Origin: UBA4742 sp963773335
Lineage (GTDB): Bacteria > Actinomycetota > Acidimicrobiia > Acidimicrobiales > Acidimicrobilacustridaceae
DNA: 64,000 nucleotides
Assembly (NCBI GenBank): GCA_963773335.1
Contig: CAVZAT010000003.1
Location: 62,001 to 126,000, forward strand
Direction: 5' to 3'
The notes under the pieces were generated by a model, which had not been told where the DNA came from, ran no database searches, and saw nothing but the letters and a program-made list of their open reading frames with translations. This document shows positions 28,210 to 37,358 of the stretch, piece after piece (the first letter of the stretch is position 1; each line of letters opens with the position of its first letter). Position numbers and translations under genes: made by a program.

Positions 28210-29652
28210 TCAGAAGTCCAGACCCGAGAGCTCCGGGAACCAGGATCCCGCCCGGTCCACCGCCTCGGCCCATCGCGCCCGGTCGAGGGGCGCGCCCGGG
28301 TCCACCCGCGACGCCGGCGACCACTGGGCCGCGACCTCCTCGAGGTCGGTCCAGGTCCCCAGAGCCAGGCCGGCGGCGAACGCCGCGCCCAACGTGGTGG
28401 CCTCGACCACCGGCGAGATCTCCACCGGTCGCTGCGCGGCGTCGGCGAGTGCCTGCACGAAGGTGGGGTTGCGGCTCATCCCGCCGTCGATCCGCAGGGT
28501 GTCGACGGTCAGCTGGCCGTCCAGCTCGACGGCGTCGACCAGGTCCGCACCCCGCTGGGCCACCCCTTCGAGCACCGCCCGAACCACCTGGGGTCGACCC
28601 GATCCCCGGGTCAGGCCCAGCAGTGTGCCCCGGGCGCCGTAGTCCCACCTGGGGGTGCCCAACCCGAGCAGGGCGGGCACGTAGACCACGCCGTCGCTGG
28701 TCTCGCACTGTGAAGCCACATCGTGGGACTCGGCGGCGGTGGACAGGATCTGCAGGTCGTCCCGCAGCCACTCCACATTGGTGCCGGCCGACAGCATGAT
28801 GGCTTCGAGACCCCAGGTCGTCTGGCCGTCGCGACGCCAGGCCACGATGGGAAAGGTGCCGCCCCCGCCCCGGGTCTCGAACCCCGGACGCTGCGGACCG
28901 ACCACGACGTCGAGCATGCCGCCCGTCCCGAAGGTGATCTTGGCCGGGCCGGGCGCCACCACCCCCTGCCCGAGCATCGACGCCTGCTGGTCACCGAGGA
29001 TCCCGGCGATGGGCGGGGACCCGGCCAGGGCGGTGGCCGAGCCGATCCGGGCCGACGAGTCGACGATGGCCGGGAGCATGGCCGCGGGGATGCGCAGCCG
29101 GTCCAGCACCGGTTGGTGCCAACCGTGGCCGCCGTGGTCGACCAGACCGGTGACCGCCGCGTTGGAGAGGTCGGTCACGTGCACCGCGCCTTGCGAGAGC
29201 GTCCAGGCGATCCAGGTGTCGGGCGTACCGAAGCAGAGGTCGCGGCTGCGATCCGGGTCGTAGGTGTCGAGCAGCCAGGCCAGCTTGGTGGCGGACTGGT
29301 TGGGGGCGAAGCGCAGCCCGTCGCCCTGGTGGGCCAGGCACTCACCGATGGTGCGCAGGTCCTGCCAGCCCAGCGCCGGACCTACCGGCTCGCCGCTGGC
29401 GCGGTCCCACACGATGGTCGATGCCCGCTGGGTGGCGATGCCTACGCCCTCGACGGACCCGGCGTCGGCCAGCGCGCGTTCGGCCAGTTCGAGCGCGGCA
29501 TCGCTCAGCACCCGGGGATCGAACTCGACCAGGCCGGCCGCGGGTGAGTCCGGCAGCGTGTCGCGTCGGTGCTCGACGGCGATGGTCGCATCCCCGCGCA
29601 CCACGCTGGCTCGCACGCTGCTGGTACCCACGTCGATGACGAGGATGCTCAC
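28210..29652 (-). CDS. FGGY-family carbohydrate (glycerol-type) kinase
   Basis: A 480-aa sugar/polyol kinase. The N-terminal phosphate-1 motif is LVIDVGTSSVR and the C-terminal one is ITFGTGGMLDV, with IDGGMSRNPTFVQALAD and the FGGY C-terminal signature region VVEATTLGAAFAAGLALG. It is more divergent from classical GlpK than the paralogue at 53880. It is last in the operon glpD / AGPS-like / membrane protein / kinase, and its GTG overlaps the membrane-protein stop. AAGGAGC precedes the start. Glycerol or a related polyol is the likely substrate from context. Confidence 0.85.
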   Translation of the reverse strand: MSILVIDVGTSSVRASVVRGDATIAVEHRRDTLPDSPAAGLVEFDPRVLSDAALELAERALADAGSVEGVGIATQRASTIVWDRASGEPVGPALGWQDLRTIGECLAHQGDGLRFAPNQSATKLAWLLDTYDPDRSRDLCFGTPDTWIAWTLSQGAVHVTDLSNAAVTGLVDHGGHGWHQPVLDRLRIPAAMLPAIVDSSARIGSATALAGSPPIAGILGDQQASMLGQGVVAPGPAKITFGTGGMLDVVVGPQRPGFETRGGGGTFPIVAWRRDGQTTWGLEAIMLSAGTNVEWLRDDLQILSTAAESHDVASQCETSDGVVYVPALLGLGTPRWDYGARGTLLGLTRGSGRPQVVRAVLEGVAQRGADLVDAVELDGQLTVDTLRIDGGMSRNPTFVQALADAAQRPVEISPVVEATTLGAAFAAGLALGTWTDLEEVAAQWSPASRVDPGAPLDRARWAEAVDRAGSWFPELSGLDF

Positions 29653-30146
29653 GAGGCCGCTCCTTGGGCGTGGCGCCGACGCCAGCGGGCGCCGACGTCG
29701 GCCCCGAGCATGCCGCAGCACATCCCCAGCAAGGCGGTGAACACCAGCGAGGTGACGTTGACGTGGGTACCGGTGGCCACCCGGGCCAGGAGGCCGACCA
29801 CCAGATAGGCCACGACGGCCGCCAGGCCGGTGACCGCACCCACGGTCAGGTACCGCCGTGTGGAGGTGCGCCCGGCCACCGCCCCGCCCACGCCAAATGC
29901 GGCCAGGACGATGGCGAAGAACAACCCGTTCCAGCTCGATCCGCTGCTCAGATCGCGCTTGACCAGATCGGCGGGCACCGCGAACAGCAGGGTCAGTGCC
30001 GCCCCGGTGGTGATGGCTGCCCAGTCGAAGGGCTCCGCAGCCGAGTTCTGGCCACGATCCGGTTCGCGCGACGGCGCCGCGTCGTCGCCGGAACGGCTGT
30101 CACCCGGGCGATCGCGGGGATCTGGGCGATGCGGGTCGTCGGTCAC
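29649..30146 (-). CDS. Small integral membrane protein in the glycerol operon
   Basis: A 165-aa protein with a charged, disordered N-terminal 45 residues and then four hydrophobic helices (AAITTGAALTLLFAVPADLV, NGLFFAIVLAAFGVGGAVAG, YLTVGAVTGLAAVVAYLVVG, VTSLVFTALLGMCCGMLGAD). GTG start overlapping the upstream flavoprotein stop. No family is recognised. It is embedded between two overlapping glycerol-metabolism genes, so a transport or membrane-scaffold role is conceivable but unproven. Confidence 0.7.
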   Translation of the reverse strand: MTDDPHRPDPRDRPGDSRSGDDAAPSREPDRGQNSAAEPFDWAAITTGAALTLLFAVPADLVKRDLSSGSSWNGLFFAIVLAAFGVGGAVAGRTSTRRYLTVGAVTGLAAVVAYLVVGLLARVATGTHVNVTSLVFTALLGMCCGMLGADVGARWRRRHAQGAAS

Positions 30147-31693
30147 GATCCGCCCGGCCAGACGGGCTCGGCGAAGGGATTGGGACCGAACGGGCTGGGT
30201 AGACCGAGCTTGCCGGGGTTGAGGATGCCGTTGGGATCCAACGCGAGCTTGATGGCACCGAGGGTCCCGTGCGCGGCTCCGAGGGCCTCGGCCATGAACC
30301 GGGCCCGGTTGATGCCCACCCCGTGGTGGTGGCTGAGCGACCCGCCCCGAGCCAGCACGGCGCGGGTGCCGGCGTCCCACACGGCGCGGTAGTACGCGTC
30401 CTTGGCCTCGGGATCGGGCTTGCCGGCGAAGGTGAAGTACAGGCAGGCGCCCTCGGGGTAGGCGTGGCTCTGGTGGGCCGAGGCCGCCAGCGTGCCGGGC
30501 ACTGCCTTGATGGCGGCCACCGCCTCTTCGTAGATGGCCGGCAGGGCCGACCAGGACCCGGTGATCTCCATGGTGTCGACCACCAGCCCGCCGCTGATGA
30601 GCTGCTCGAGCTGGGAGACATCGTTGCGGTGGGCCATCCAGCGCTCGACCAGGCCCACGTCCAGACCGAGAGCCGTCTCGCACTCTTCCTCGACCACGTT
30701 GAAGCTGGCGTCGACGAGAGACGGCTCGCCCTCGTCGAGCACCAGCAGCACAGCCAGGTCGCCCGTCTGGTAGCTGCGGTTGGCCTCCACCGGGTCGTAG
30801 AGCCGAAGCACCGCCGGGGTGGCGCCGCGGCGCAGCACCCGTCGACACGCTTCCAGGCCCTCGACGAACGAGGCGAATCCCACGGCCAGCCGGCGCTCGT
30901 GGGTGGGCGCGGGGTGCACCCGCAGGCGGGCCCCGGCGATGATGCCCAGCGTCCCCTCGCTGCCGATGAAGAGCTGGTTGAGGTCGGGGCCCGAGGACTG
31001 GCGGGCGTTGCCCCCGGTGTGGATGAGGGTGCCGTCGGCCAGCACCACGTCCATCCCCACCACCATGTCCTCGATCTTGCCGTAGCGGGTGGAGAGCTGG
31101 CCCGCGCCCCGACAGGCCAGCCAGCCCCCGACCGTGGACAGGGTCACCGACTGGGGCCAGTGCCCACACGTCAGCCCGTAGCTGGTGCGCAGCTCGTGTT
31201 CGAAGTGGTCACCGAAGGTGCCCGGGGCGACGTCGACGGTGAGCGCGGCGTCGTCCACTCCCACGATGCCGGCCAGGTCGCACAGGTCGAGCACCACCCC
31301 GCCGTAGAGGGGGACCGAGGAACCGCAAACCCCGCTGCGCCCGGCGGCCACGGTCAACGGTATGGCCGCCTGGTTGCAGATGCCGGCCACCGCGACGATC
31401 TCGTCGATCGATGACGGTCGGGCCACGGCGCCGGCCAGGCCGGCCACCTGGCCCTCGAGTGCCCAGGTCATGGCCAGGGGCCACCAGTCCCGGCTGGCCT
31501 CGGTGGTGACCGCCGGATCGGTGGACACCGACGCACAGGCGTCGCGCAGCCGGGCCAGCACGGCATCGGGCACGGTCACCGTCGGCTGCTTCAGCCGGGC
31601 GCGCACCTGAGCCCGAACGCCGGCCAGCTCGATCGGTGCGGTGGGGGCGCCGGGTCCAAGATCGGGGAGGGGAGTGGGGCGGTAGTCGGACAC
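30143..31693 (-). CDS. FAD-linked oxidase, alkyl-DHAP synthase-like
   Basis: A 516-aa flavoprotein of the VAO/GlcD family, closest in layout to alkyldihydroxyacetonephosphate synthase. The FAD-binding PP-loop region is IPLTVAAGRSGVCGSSVPLY, with VDVAPGTFGDHFE and LFIGSEGTLGIIAGARLRVHP. The C-terminal LSHHHGVGINRARFM matches the conserved His cluster of AGPS-type enzymes, and DPNGILNPGKLG ends the family domain. AGPS proper makes the ether bond of plasmalogens from acyl-DHAP. Here the neighbours are glpD and a polyol kinase, so a glycerol-phosphate or ether-lipid role is plausible. Confidence 0.8.
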   Translation of the reverse strand: MSDYRPTPLPDLGPGAPTAPIELAGVRAQVRARLKQPTVTVPDAVLARLRDACASVSTDPAVTTEASRDWWPLAMTWALEGQVAGLAGAVARPSSIDEIVAVAGICNQAAIPLTVAAGRSGVCGSSVPLYGGVVLDLCDLAGIVGVDDAALTVDVAPGTFGDHFEHELRTSYGLTCGHWPQSVTLSTVGGWLACRGAGQLSTRYGKIEDMVVGMDVVLADGTLIHTGGNARQSSGPDLNQLFIGSEGTLGIIAGARLRVHPAPTHERRLAVGFASFVEGLEACRRVLRRGATPAVLRLYDPVEANRSYQTGDLAVLLVLDEGEPSLVDASFNVVEEECETALGLDVGLVERWMAHRNDVSQLEQLISGGLVVDTMEITGSWSALPAIYEEAVAAIKAVPGTLAASAHQSHAYPEGACLYFTFAGKPDPEAKDAYYRAVWDAGTRAVLARGGSLSHHHGVGINRARFMAEALGAAHGTLGAIKLALDPNGILNPGKLGLPSPFGPNPFAEPVWPGGS

Positions 31694-31696
31694 GGA

Positions 31697-33400
31697 TCAG
31701 GCCCCCGTGGCGGCGTCGAGCGCGGTCTCGGGCAGGTGGGCGGTCTGGCGTTCGAGCGCCACCGCCTCGCGGTAGGCGTGGGCCTGTTCGTCGGCGGTGG
31801 CCGTGTCCCATCCCAGCTCGTCGGCCACCAGCGCGGCCACGGCCGACGCCGCCTGAGCCGAGGCGTCGCGGGCCAGCAGTCGGGCCCGAGTCCGTCGCGA
31901 CAAGATGTCGTCGACGGTGGTGGCCATCTCGTAACGGGCTCCATACAGGGCCTCGGCTCGCAGGTAGGGCAGGCCGGCCACCAGCGGCTCGGCCAGCACG
32001 GGGTCGCGCTCGATCATGGCGATGAGGGCCCGGGCCTCGCCGCCGTAGCGGTTGGCCAGGTGATCGAGGGTCTTGGCCCCGATGCGCCCGGCCATCGACG
32101 CTGAGGTGACCAGCTCCTCGTATCCGTCGGCACCGCGCAGGGGGAGTTGGCGGGTGCGGCTGTGGCGGGCCACCCGCTCGAGCACCCGGGCGCCCAGCAC
32201 CTGACCCAGGACCAGATCGATGGTGTCGGCCGCCATCTCCCGGTAGGTGGTGAGCTTGCCGCCGGTGACGGTCACCATGCCGCTCGACGAAGGGGTCACC
32301 TTGTGGCGGCGCGACAGGTCGGCGGTGCGCTCGCTGCCCGCGTCGCGCACCAGTGGGCGCAGCCCGGCCCAGCTGCCCACCACGTCCGCGGTGGCGATCT
32401 CGCCGGTGATGGCGTGGTTGATGGCGCCGAGCAGGTACTCGACGTCCTCGGGCGTGCAGGGGGGGTCGTCGAGCGGGCCGTCGTAGTCGGTGTCGGTGGT
32501 GCCGATGTAGGTCAGGTCGCCCCAGGGCACCACGAACACCGAGCGCTTGTCTCCGGGAACCGGGATCACCACCGCGATGTCGTTTCGCACCCGCGACCAG
32601 GGCACGGTGATGTGCACACCCTTGGCCGGACGGATCGAGTCGGGGTGGGTGCCCTCGTCGAGTTGGCGCACATCGTCGCTCCACACGCCACCCGCGTTGA
32701 CCACCGCATCGGCCTCGATGTCGAACTGGGTGGTGCCACCACGGCCGTCGAGGGCTTCCACCCGGGCGCCGCGGGCCCGCCCCCGCTCGTCCTTGAGCAC
32801 CGAGACCACCCGGGTGCGGTTGGCCACCGCCGCCCCGTAGTCGATGGCTGCGGTGCGGGCCAGCGTCAGGGTCAGGCGTGCGTCGTCGGCCCGAGCGTCG
32901 TAGTAGAGGTAGGACGAGGCCAGCCGATCGCGGGGCAGGGTCGGCATGTGGGCCATCGCCTCGTCGGGACTGATGCGCTTGTGCAGCTTGCCGATGCGGG
33001 CCCCGCCGGTGAGGTCGTACATCCACATCGCCGACCCCAGCGCCCGCGACAGCTTGCGGGGGATCACCCCGCCCGTGCCGAACACGGGCAGCAGGAAGGG
33101 CAGCACCTTCACCAGGTGAGGCGCGTTGCGGCGCAACCGCTGGCGCTCGGCCAGGGCCTCGTAGACCAGCCGGACGTCGCCCTGCTGGAGGTAGCGCAGT
33201 CCGCCGTGGATCATCTTCGAGGACTTCGACGAGGTGCCCGAGGCGAAGTCGTCGCGCTCGACCAGCGCGGTGCGCAAGCCACGCGAGGCGGCGTCGAGGG
33301 CGGTGCCCGAACCCGTCACGCCGCCCCCGATCACCAATACGTCGAAGTGGGTGTCGGCCAGGCGCCTCAAGGCAGCGGCTCGATCGAAGGCACCGGGCAT
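31697..33400 (-). CDS. glpD: Aerobic glycerol-3-phosphate dehydrogenase
   Basis: A 567-aa FAD enzyme oxidising sn-glycerol 3-phosphate to DHAP and feeding electrons to quinone at the membrane. The Rossmann motif is VLVIGGGVTGSGTALDAASRG, followed by the family signatures GLRTALVERDDFASGTSSKS and KMIHGGLRYLQ. AVVNAGGVWSD and GGKLTTYREMA are also typical. The start at 33400 gives the normal N-terminus; the upstream in-frame extension is proline-rich. It is first of a four-gene operon with overlaps or 3-bp gaps. Confidence 0.95.
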   Translation of the reverse strand: MPGAFDRAAALRRLADTHFDVLVIGGGVTGSGTALDAASRGLRTALVERDDFASGTSSKSSKMIHGGLRYLQQGDVRLVYEALAERQRLRRNAPHLVKVLPFLLPVFGTGGVIPRKLSRALGSAMWMYDLTGGARIGKLHKRISPDEAMAHMPTLPRDRLASSYLYYDARADDARLTLTLARTAAIDYGAAVANRTRVVSVLKDERGRARGARVEALDGRGGTTQFDIEADAVVNAGGVWSDDVRQLDEGTHPDSIRPAKGVHITVPWSRVRNDIAVVIPVPGDKRSVFVVPWGDLTYIGTTDTDYDGPLDDPPCTPEDVEYLLGAINHAITGEIATADVVGSWAGLRPLVRDAGSERTADLSRRHKVTPSSSGMVTVTGGKLTTYREMAADTIDLVLGQVLGARVLERVARHSRTRQLPLRGADGYEELVTSASMAGRIGAKTLDHLANRYGGEARALIAMIERDPVLAEPLVAGLPYLRAEALYGARYEMATTVDDILSRRTRARLLARDASAQAASAVAALVADELGWDTATADEQAHAYREAVALERQTAHLPETALDAATGA

Positions 33401-33578
33401 GGGGGGCTCGCTTTCCTGCGGAGTCGGCCGACCGGACGGGTCGAGTGTAGGGCGGTGCCTGCGGGGCCGGTCCGGCCCCAGGGGCCGGCCCCGGGCTACA
33501 CCGTGCCGCAGCTCATGTCTGAGAGCGGGGTCCTGCATCGCCGAGCGCCGCATCGACCCCCCCGAAGGCACGAACTCC

Positions 33579-33594
33579 CAACTAACAATCGTTG
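33579..33594. promoter_or_regulatory. Short inverted repeat upstream of the fur-like gene
   Basis: CAAC (33579-33582), an 8-nt spacer TAACAATC and GTTG (33591-33594) lie 25 bp before the regulator's start in an AT-richer stretch. It could be an autoregulatory operator. It is short and could be chance. Confidence 0.3.
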
Positions 33595-33618
33595 CAATCT
33601 GCTGGTAGCCTCGATGGG

Positions 33619-34079
33619 GTGAACAACCCCGACGAGCTCACCGAGGCGTTCCGGCGCCAGGGTCTGAAGGTCACGCCGCAGCGGCAGTGCATCTTCCGCG
33701 CCCTGCACCGCAACCCGGCGCACCCGTCGGCCGAGGCCGTCTACGAGGCGGTCCGGGCCGAGATGCCCACCATCTCCCTGCGCACCGTGTACCAGACCCT
33801 CAACGACCTGGCTGCGATGGGTGAGTTGCGCCAGCTCACGCTCGGCACTGGCTCGGCCCGCTTCGACCCCAACGGTGAGGCTCACCAGCACCTGGTCTGC
33901 GACGGCTGTGGCAAGGTCGTCGACGTCTACACCGACACCTCCGGGCTCGAGCTGACGCCCGGCGATCGTCAGGGCTTCACGGTCGACCGCCACCCAGGTC
34001 GTCTTCCGGGGCACGTGCGCCGAGTGCGTGGCCCACCCCCCGTCCCCGCAGTCAACCAACCAACATGAGGAGACCATCC

Positions 34080-34087
<8 letters not shown>
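33619..34087 (+). CDS. Fur/PerR-family metalloregulator, one apparent +1 shift
   Basis: A repressor of about 155 aa that senses a metal or peroxide. The winged helix is KVTPQRQCIFRAL...HPSAEAVYEAV...ISLRTVYQTLNDLAAMGEL and the metal-binding part HQHLVCDGCGKVVDVY. After GQGFTV-type residues (RQGFTV) the frame changes. Ignoring one base of the doublet at 33984-33985 (GT[CG] ACC) gives TATQVVFRGTCAECV, restoring the second CxxC zinc site. The unshifted frame stops at 34068 without it. With the correction the stop at 34087 overlaps the rubrerythrin start, so the two are probably co-expressed and peroxide-linked. GTG start. Confidence 0.85.
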
Positions 34088-34502
<415 letters not shown>

Positions 34503-34517
34503 TTGGTCGCCCGATCG

Positions 34518-34556
34518 GGGGGTCCGGGCTCGGCCAGGTGCCGAGCCCGGACCCCC
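34518..34556. terminator. 17-bp GC-rich hairpin after rubrerythrin
   Basis: 34518-34534 and 34540-34556 are perfect complements around a 5-nt loop (CAGGT). There is no T-run, as is common for actinobacterial terminators. It lies 16 bp after the rubrerythrin stop and ends 35 bp before DUF3501, so it could lower downstream expression rather than stop it. Confidence 0.75.
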
Positions 34557-34590
34557 GACCGTTCCCGGCCACGGTGATGAAGGACCACCC

Positions 34591-35187
34591 TTGACCAAGC
34601 TCACCCTCGACGACATCAGCGACCTGCGTGCCTACGAGCGCGAGCGGGCCGAGTTCCGCGCCCACGTGATCGCCCTCAAGAAGCGGCGGCGGGTTCATGT
34701 GGGACCGGTGGTGACCCTCCTGTTCGAGAACCGCGACACCATCCGCTTCCAGATCCAGGAGATGGCCCGGGTCGAGAAGCTCATCAGCGACGAGGCCATC
34801 GAGACCGAGCTGGCCGTCTACAACCCGCTCATCCCCGTCCCCGGCACCCTGTCGGCCACCCTGTTCATCGAGCTGACCAGCGAAGACGAGCTGCGCGAGT
34901 GGTTGCCCAAGCTGGTGGGGATCGAGACCCGGGTGGAGCTGCGGCTGGGCACCGCCCCCGACGTCGACGTGGTTCGCTGCGTGGTCGATCCCGACCACGC
35001 CCGCCAGCTCACCCGCGACGAGATCACCGCCTCGGTCCACTACGTCCACTGGGAGCTGGGCGCGGCCGAGATCGACGCCTTCGCCCAGGGCCCGGTCCAT
35101 CTCGCCGTGACCCATCCCGACTACCGGTACGCCACCGAGTTGGCCGACGAGACGCGGACCGAGCTGATGGGCGACCTGCGGGGCTGA
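34591..35187 (+). CDS. DUF3501 family protein
   Basis: A 198-aa soluble protein. The N-terminus (LTLDDISDLRAYERERAEFR), the basic patch KKRRRV, and the FENRDTIRFQIQEMARVE and ETELAVYNPLIPVPGTLSAT segments fit DUF3501, a family of unknown biochemistry usually found with rubrerythrin and Fe-S oxidoreductases. TTG start with an upstream AAGGA. The oxidoreductase partner is absent here. A role in peroxide or iron-sulfur homeostasis is inferred from neighbours. Confidence 0.85.
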   Translation: MTKLTLDDISDLRAYERERAEFRAHVIALKKRRRVHVGPVVTLLFENRDTIRFQIQEMARVEKLISDEAIETELAVYNPLIPVPGTLSATLFIELTSEDELREWLPKLVGIETRVELRLGTAPDVDVVRCVVDPDHARQLTRDEITASVHYVHWELGAAEIDAFAQGPVHLAVTHPDYRYATELADETRTELMGDLRG

Positions 35188-35341
35188 CCTCGGCACCTGG
35201 CTCAGCTGGTTGACGCTCGACGGCGGGTGTGGCGGCCGCAGCACCCCGGGCCAGGGGCGTTTCATTTGGACATCCGGGGAACGCTCCGACGATACTCGCA
35301 TGTCCCGAACGGCCTTTCGCTCAGGAGCTGAGCAGTCCCAA

Positions 35342-35572
35342 ATGAACCAGCAGTGGCAGTCCAAGGCTGCCTGCCAAGGGCTCGACCCCGAGATCTTCTA
35401 TCCGCTCGACGATGAGGATGCCGACGAGGCCAAGACGGTGTGCGCCGCCTGCCCGGTCCGCGAGGCGTGCCTGGAGCACGCCCTGGGCTACCGCGAGAAG
35501 GACGGCGTGTGGGGCGGGGCGACCGAACGAGAGCGCCGCCGCATCATCCGCCAGCGTCGCCGCACTGCTTGA
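35342..35572 (+). CDS. WhiB-family iron-sulfur regulator
   Basis: A 76-aa actinobacterial transcription factor carrying a 4Fe-4S cluster that senses redox or NO and works with the primary sigma factor. The four cysteines are present: KAACQG, TVCAACPV and EACLEHA. The G[V/I]WGG turn (DGVWGGATERERR) is followed by a basic DNA-binding tail (IIRQRRR). An in-frame ATG at 35300 (MSRTAFRSG) is a longer alternative. It stands alone, upstream of trpD. Overall shape suggests the WhiB1/WhiB2 class. Confidence 0.93.
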   Translation: MNQQWQSKAACQGLDPEIFYPLDDEDADEAKTVCAACPVREACLEHALGYREKDGVWGGATERERRRIIRQRRRTA

Positions 35573-35606
35573 CCCGGAACCCACTCGGGCCGAGCGAGGA
35601 GCCGAA

Positions 35607-36664
35607 ATGGCCGTGACCCTCGATGAGCTGGGCGGGTGGCGCCCGGTGCTGTTGGCTCTGACCTCCGGCCACGATCTGACCGCCGATCAGGCGCACGCGG
35701 CCATGAGCGAGATCCTGGCCGGTGCCGCCTCCGACGCGCAGATCGCGGCGTACATCGTGGCCCTACGGATGAAGGGCGAGGCGGTCGAGGAGGTGTCGGG
35801 CATGGTCGACGCCATGCTCGAGGCCTCCGACCCGATCGACCTCGGCGCCCAGGCCTCCGACGCGGTGGACATCGTGGGCACCGGCGGCGGCGCCAGCCGG
35901 CGCGCCGCCGCCCTGAACGTGTCCACCATGGCCTGCTTCGTGACCGCGGCCGCCGGTGCACCGGTGTGCAAGCACGGCAATCGCAAGGCCAGCTCCACCA
36001 GCGGTGCCTTCGACCTGCTCGAGGCGCTGGGGATCGGGATCGACCTGGACGGGGCGGGGGTGGCCGCGGTGCGTGGCCGAAGCCGGCGTGGGCTTCTGCT
36101 TCGCCCGGGCCTTCCACCCGGCCATGCGCCACGCGGGGCCGGTGCGGGCCGAGCTGGGCATCCCCACGCTGTTCAACTTCCTGGGCCCGCTGTCCAACCC
36201 GGCCCGGGTGTCGCGCCAGGTCATCGGCGTCAACGATCCGGCCATGGCCCCCACCGTGGTCGGAGTGCTGCAGCGGCGCGGCGCGGCCCGGGCCATGGTG
36301 GTGCACGGCCACGACGGCATCGACGAGCTCACCATCGCCGGGCGCTCCACCATCTGGGAGGTCCGCGACGGCGACGTGTCCCAGTACGACCTGGATCCGG
36401 CCAGCCTGGGCCTCACCGTGGTCGACCCCGATCAGCTTCGCGGCGGCGATGCGCAGGCCAATGCCACCATCGCCGGCGCGGTCTTCGCGGGTGAGCCGGG
36501 CTCGGCCCGCGACATCGTCGCGCTCAACGCCGCGGCCGGGTTGGTGGTCGGCGGCCGGGCCGACGACCTGGCCGCCGGACTCGGAGCTCGCCACCGCCGC
36601 CATCGACGACGGCCGGGTGGCCGCGGTGGTCGAGCGGTTGCGGCTGGTGTCGAACCCGGCCTGA
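35607..36664 (+). CDS. trpD: Anthranilate phosphoribosyltransferase, two apparent +1 shifts
   Basis: The second step of tryptophan synthesis: anthranilate + PRPP to phosphoribosyl-anthranilate. Signatures are VDIVGTGGGASRRAAALNVST, VCKHGNRKASSTSGAFDLLEALG, FARAFHPAMRHAGPVRAELG and FNFLGPLSNPA. The frame changes at 36065-36066 (GC[CG] CGG) and 36582-36583 (CT[CG] GAG). Ignoring one base at each gives a continuous protein of about 351 aa ending LATAAIDDGRVAAVVERL. An essential biosynthetic gene broken twice in the same manner argues for a sequence artefact. GAGGAG precedes the ATG. Confidence 0.92.
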
Positions 36665-36671
36665 GTCGGGG

Positions 36672-37358
36672 TCAGCTCGGGTGAGCCCCGTCGGGTCGGC
36701 CGGTTCGGCGATAGGCCAAGGGCAGCGGCTGGAGCGGCGGCGGGGGTGTGACCGCGATGGGCGACTGGGTGTCGGCCATCAGCTCGTCGAGATCGACCAG
36801 GCCGCTGGCGCGCTCGATGGCCATGAGCTCATCCTGCGCGGCGTCGAGCAGGTCGAGCTGGGCCGAGATGCGCTCGAAGGCCTCGGGTGGCGCGGGCGTG
36901 GCCTGCCAGCCCGATGCGGGGGTGCCCTCGGGACGGCTCATGCTCGAGAGGCGCACGGACAGGTTCTCGACCTCGGCCACCTGCACCTCGAGGTTCGACA
37001 GCAGCCCGCGGCGATGGGACCGCGGATGGCGGACGGCCACCACCAGGTGCTGGTCGAGTTGGACGGCCTGATACTCGAGGTCTCGACGCAGCTCGTCGAC
37101 CGAGAGGCTGACCCCTCTCGCACCCCGGTCGGTGCGTCGCGATGGCGACAGGTGGATGAGGGCCACCGCCGTACGCAGGCGACGATGCAGCCGGGCTGCC
37201 TTGGACATGGACCAGAGCCAGCGCAGCGGCGCCCCGCTGCGCACGGCCGGGCTCACCCGGTTGCCGCGAGCCATCCGCCAGCGGATGAAGGCCAGGCCCA
37301 GACCGGCCAGCGCCAGCCAGGTGATGAACAGGGCCAGCAGCACGAACAGGGGCTTCAT
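36672..37358 (-). CDS. Membrane-anchored protein of unknown function
   Basis: A 228-aa protein: one N-terminal hydrophobic helix (PLFVLLALFITWLALAGLGL), a basic juxtamembrane stretch, then a long helical cytoplasmic part (DELRRDLEYQAVQLDQHLVV, LEVQVAEVENLSVRLSSM, LDLLDAAQDELMAIERASG) with possible coiled coil, and a proline-rich tail. No family is recognised. It overlaps the nuclease gene by 4 bp and is probably co-transcribed with it. It converges with trpD 8 bp away. Confidence 0.7.
   Translation of the reverse strand: MKPLFVLLALFITWLALAGLGLAFIRWRMARGNRVSPAVRSGAPLRWLWSMSKAARLHRRLRTAVALIHLSPSRRTDRGARGVSLSVDELRRDLEYQAVQLDQHLVVAVRHPRSHRRGLLSNLEVQVAEVENLSVRLSSMSRPEGTPASGWQATPAPPEAFERISAQLDLLDAAQDELMAIERASGLVDLDELMADTQSPIAVTPPPPLQPLPLAYRRTGRPDGAHPS

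Noticed and set aside
32147..33622. 491-codon plus-strand frame opposite glpD, and a similar one at 37445-39013 opposite the nuclease
   Set aside because: Antisense shadows of well-recognised genes.
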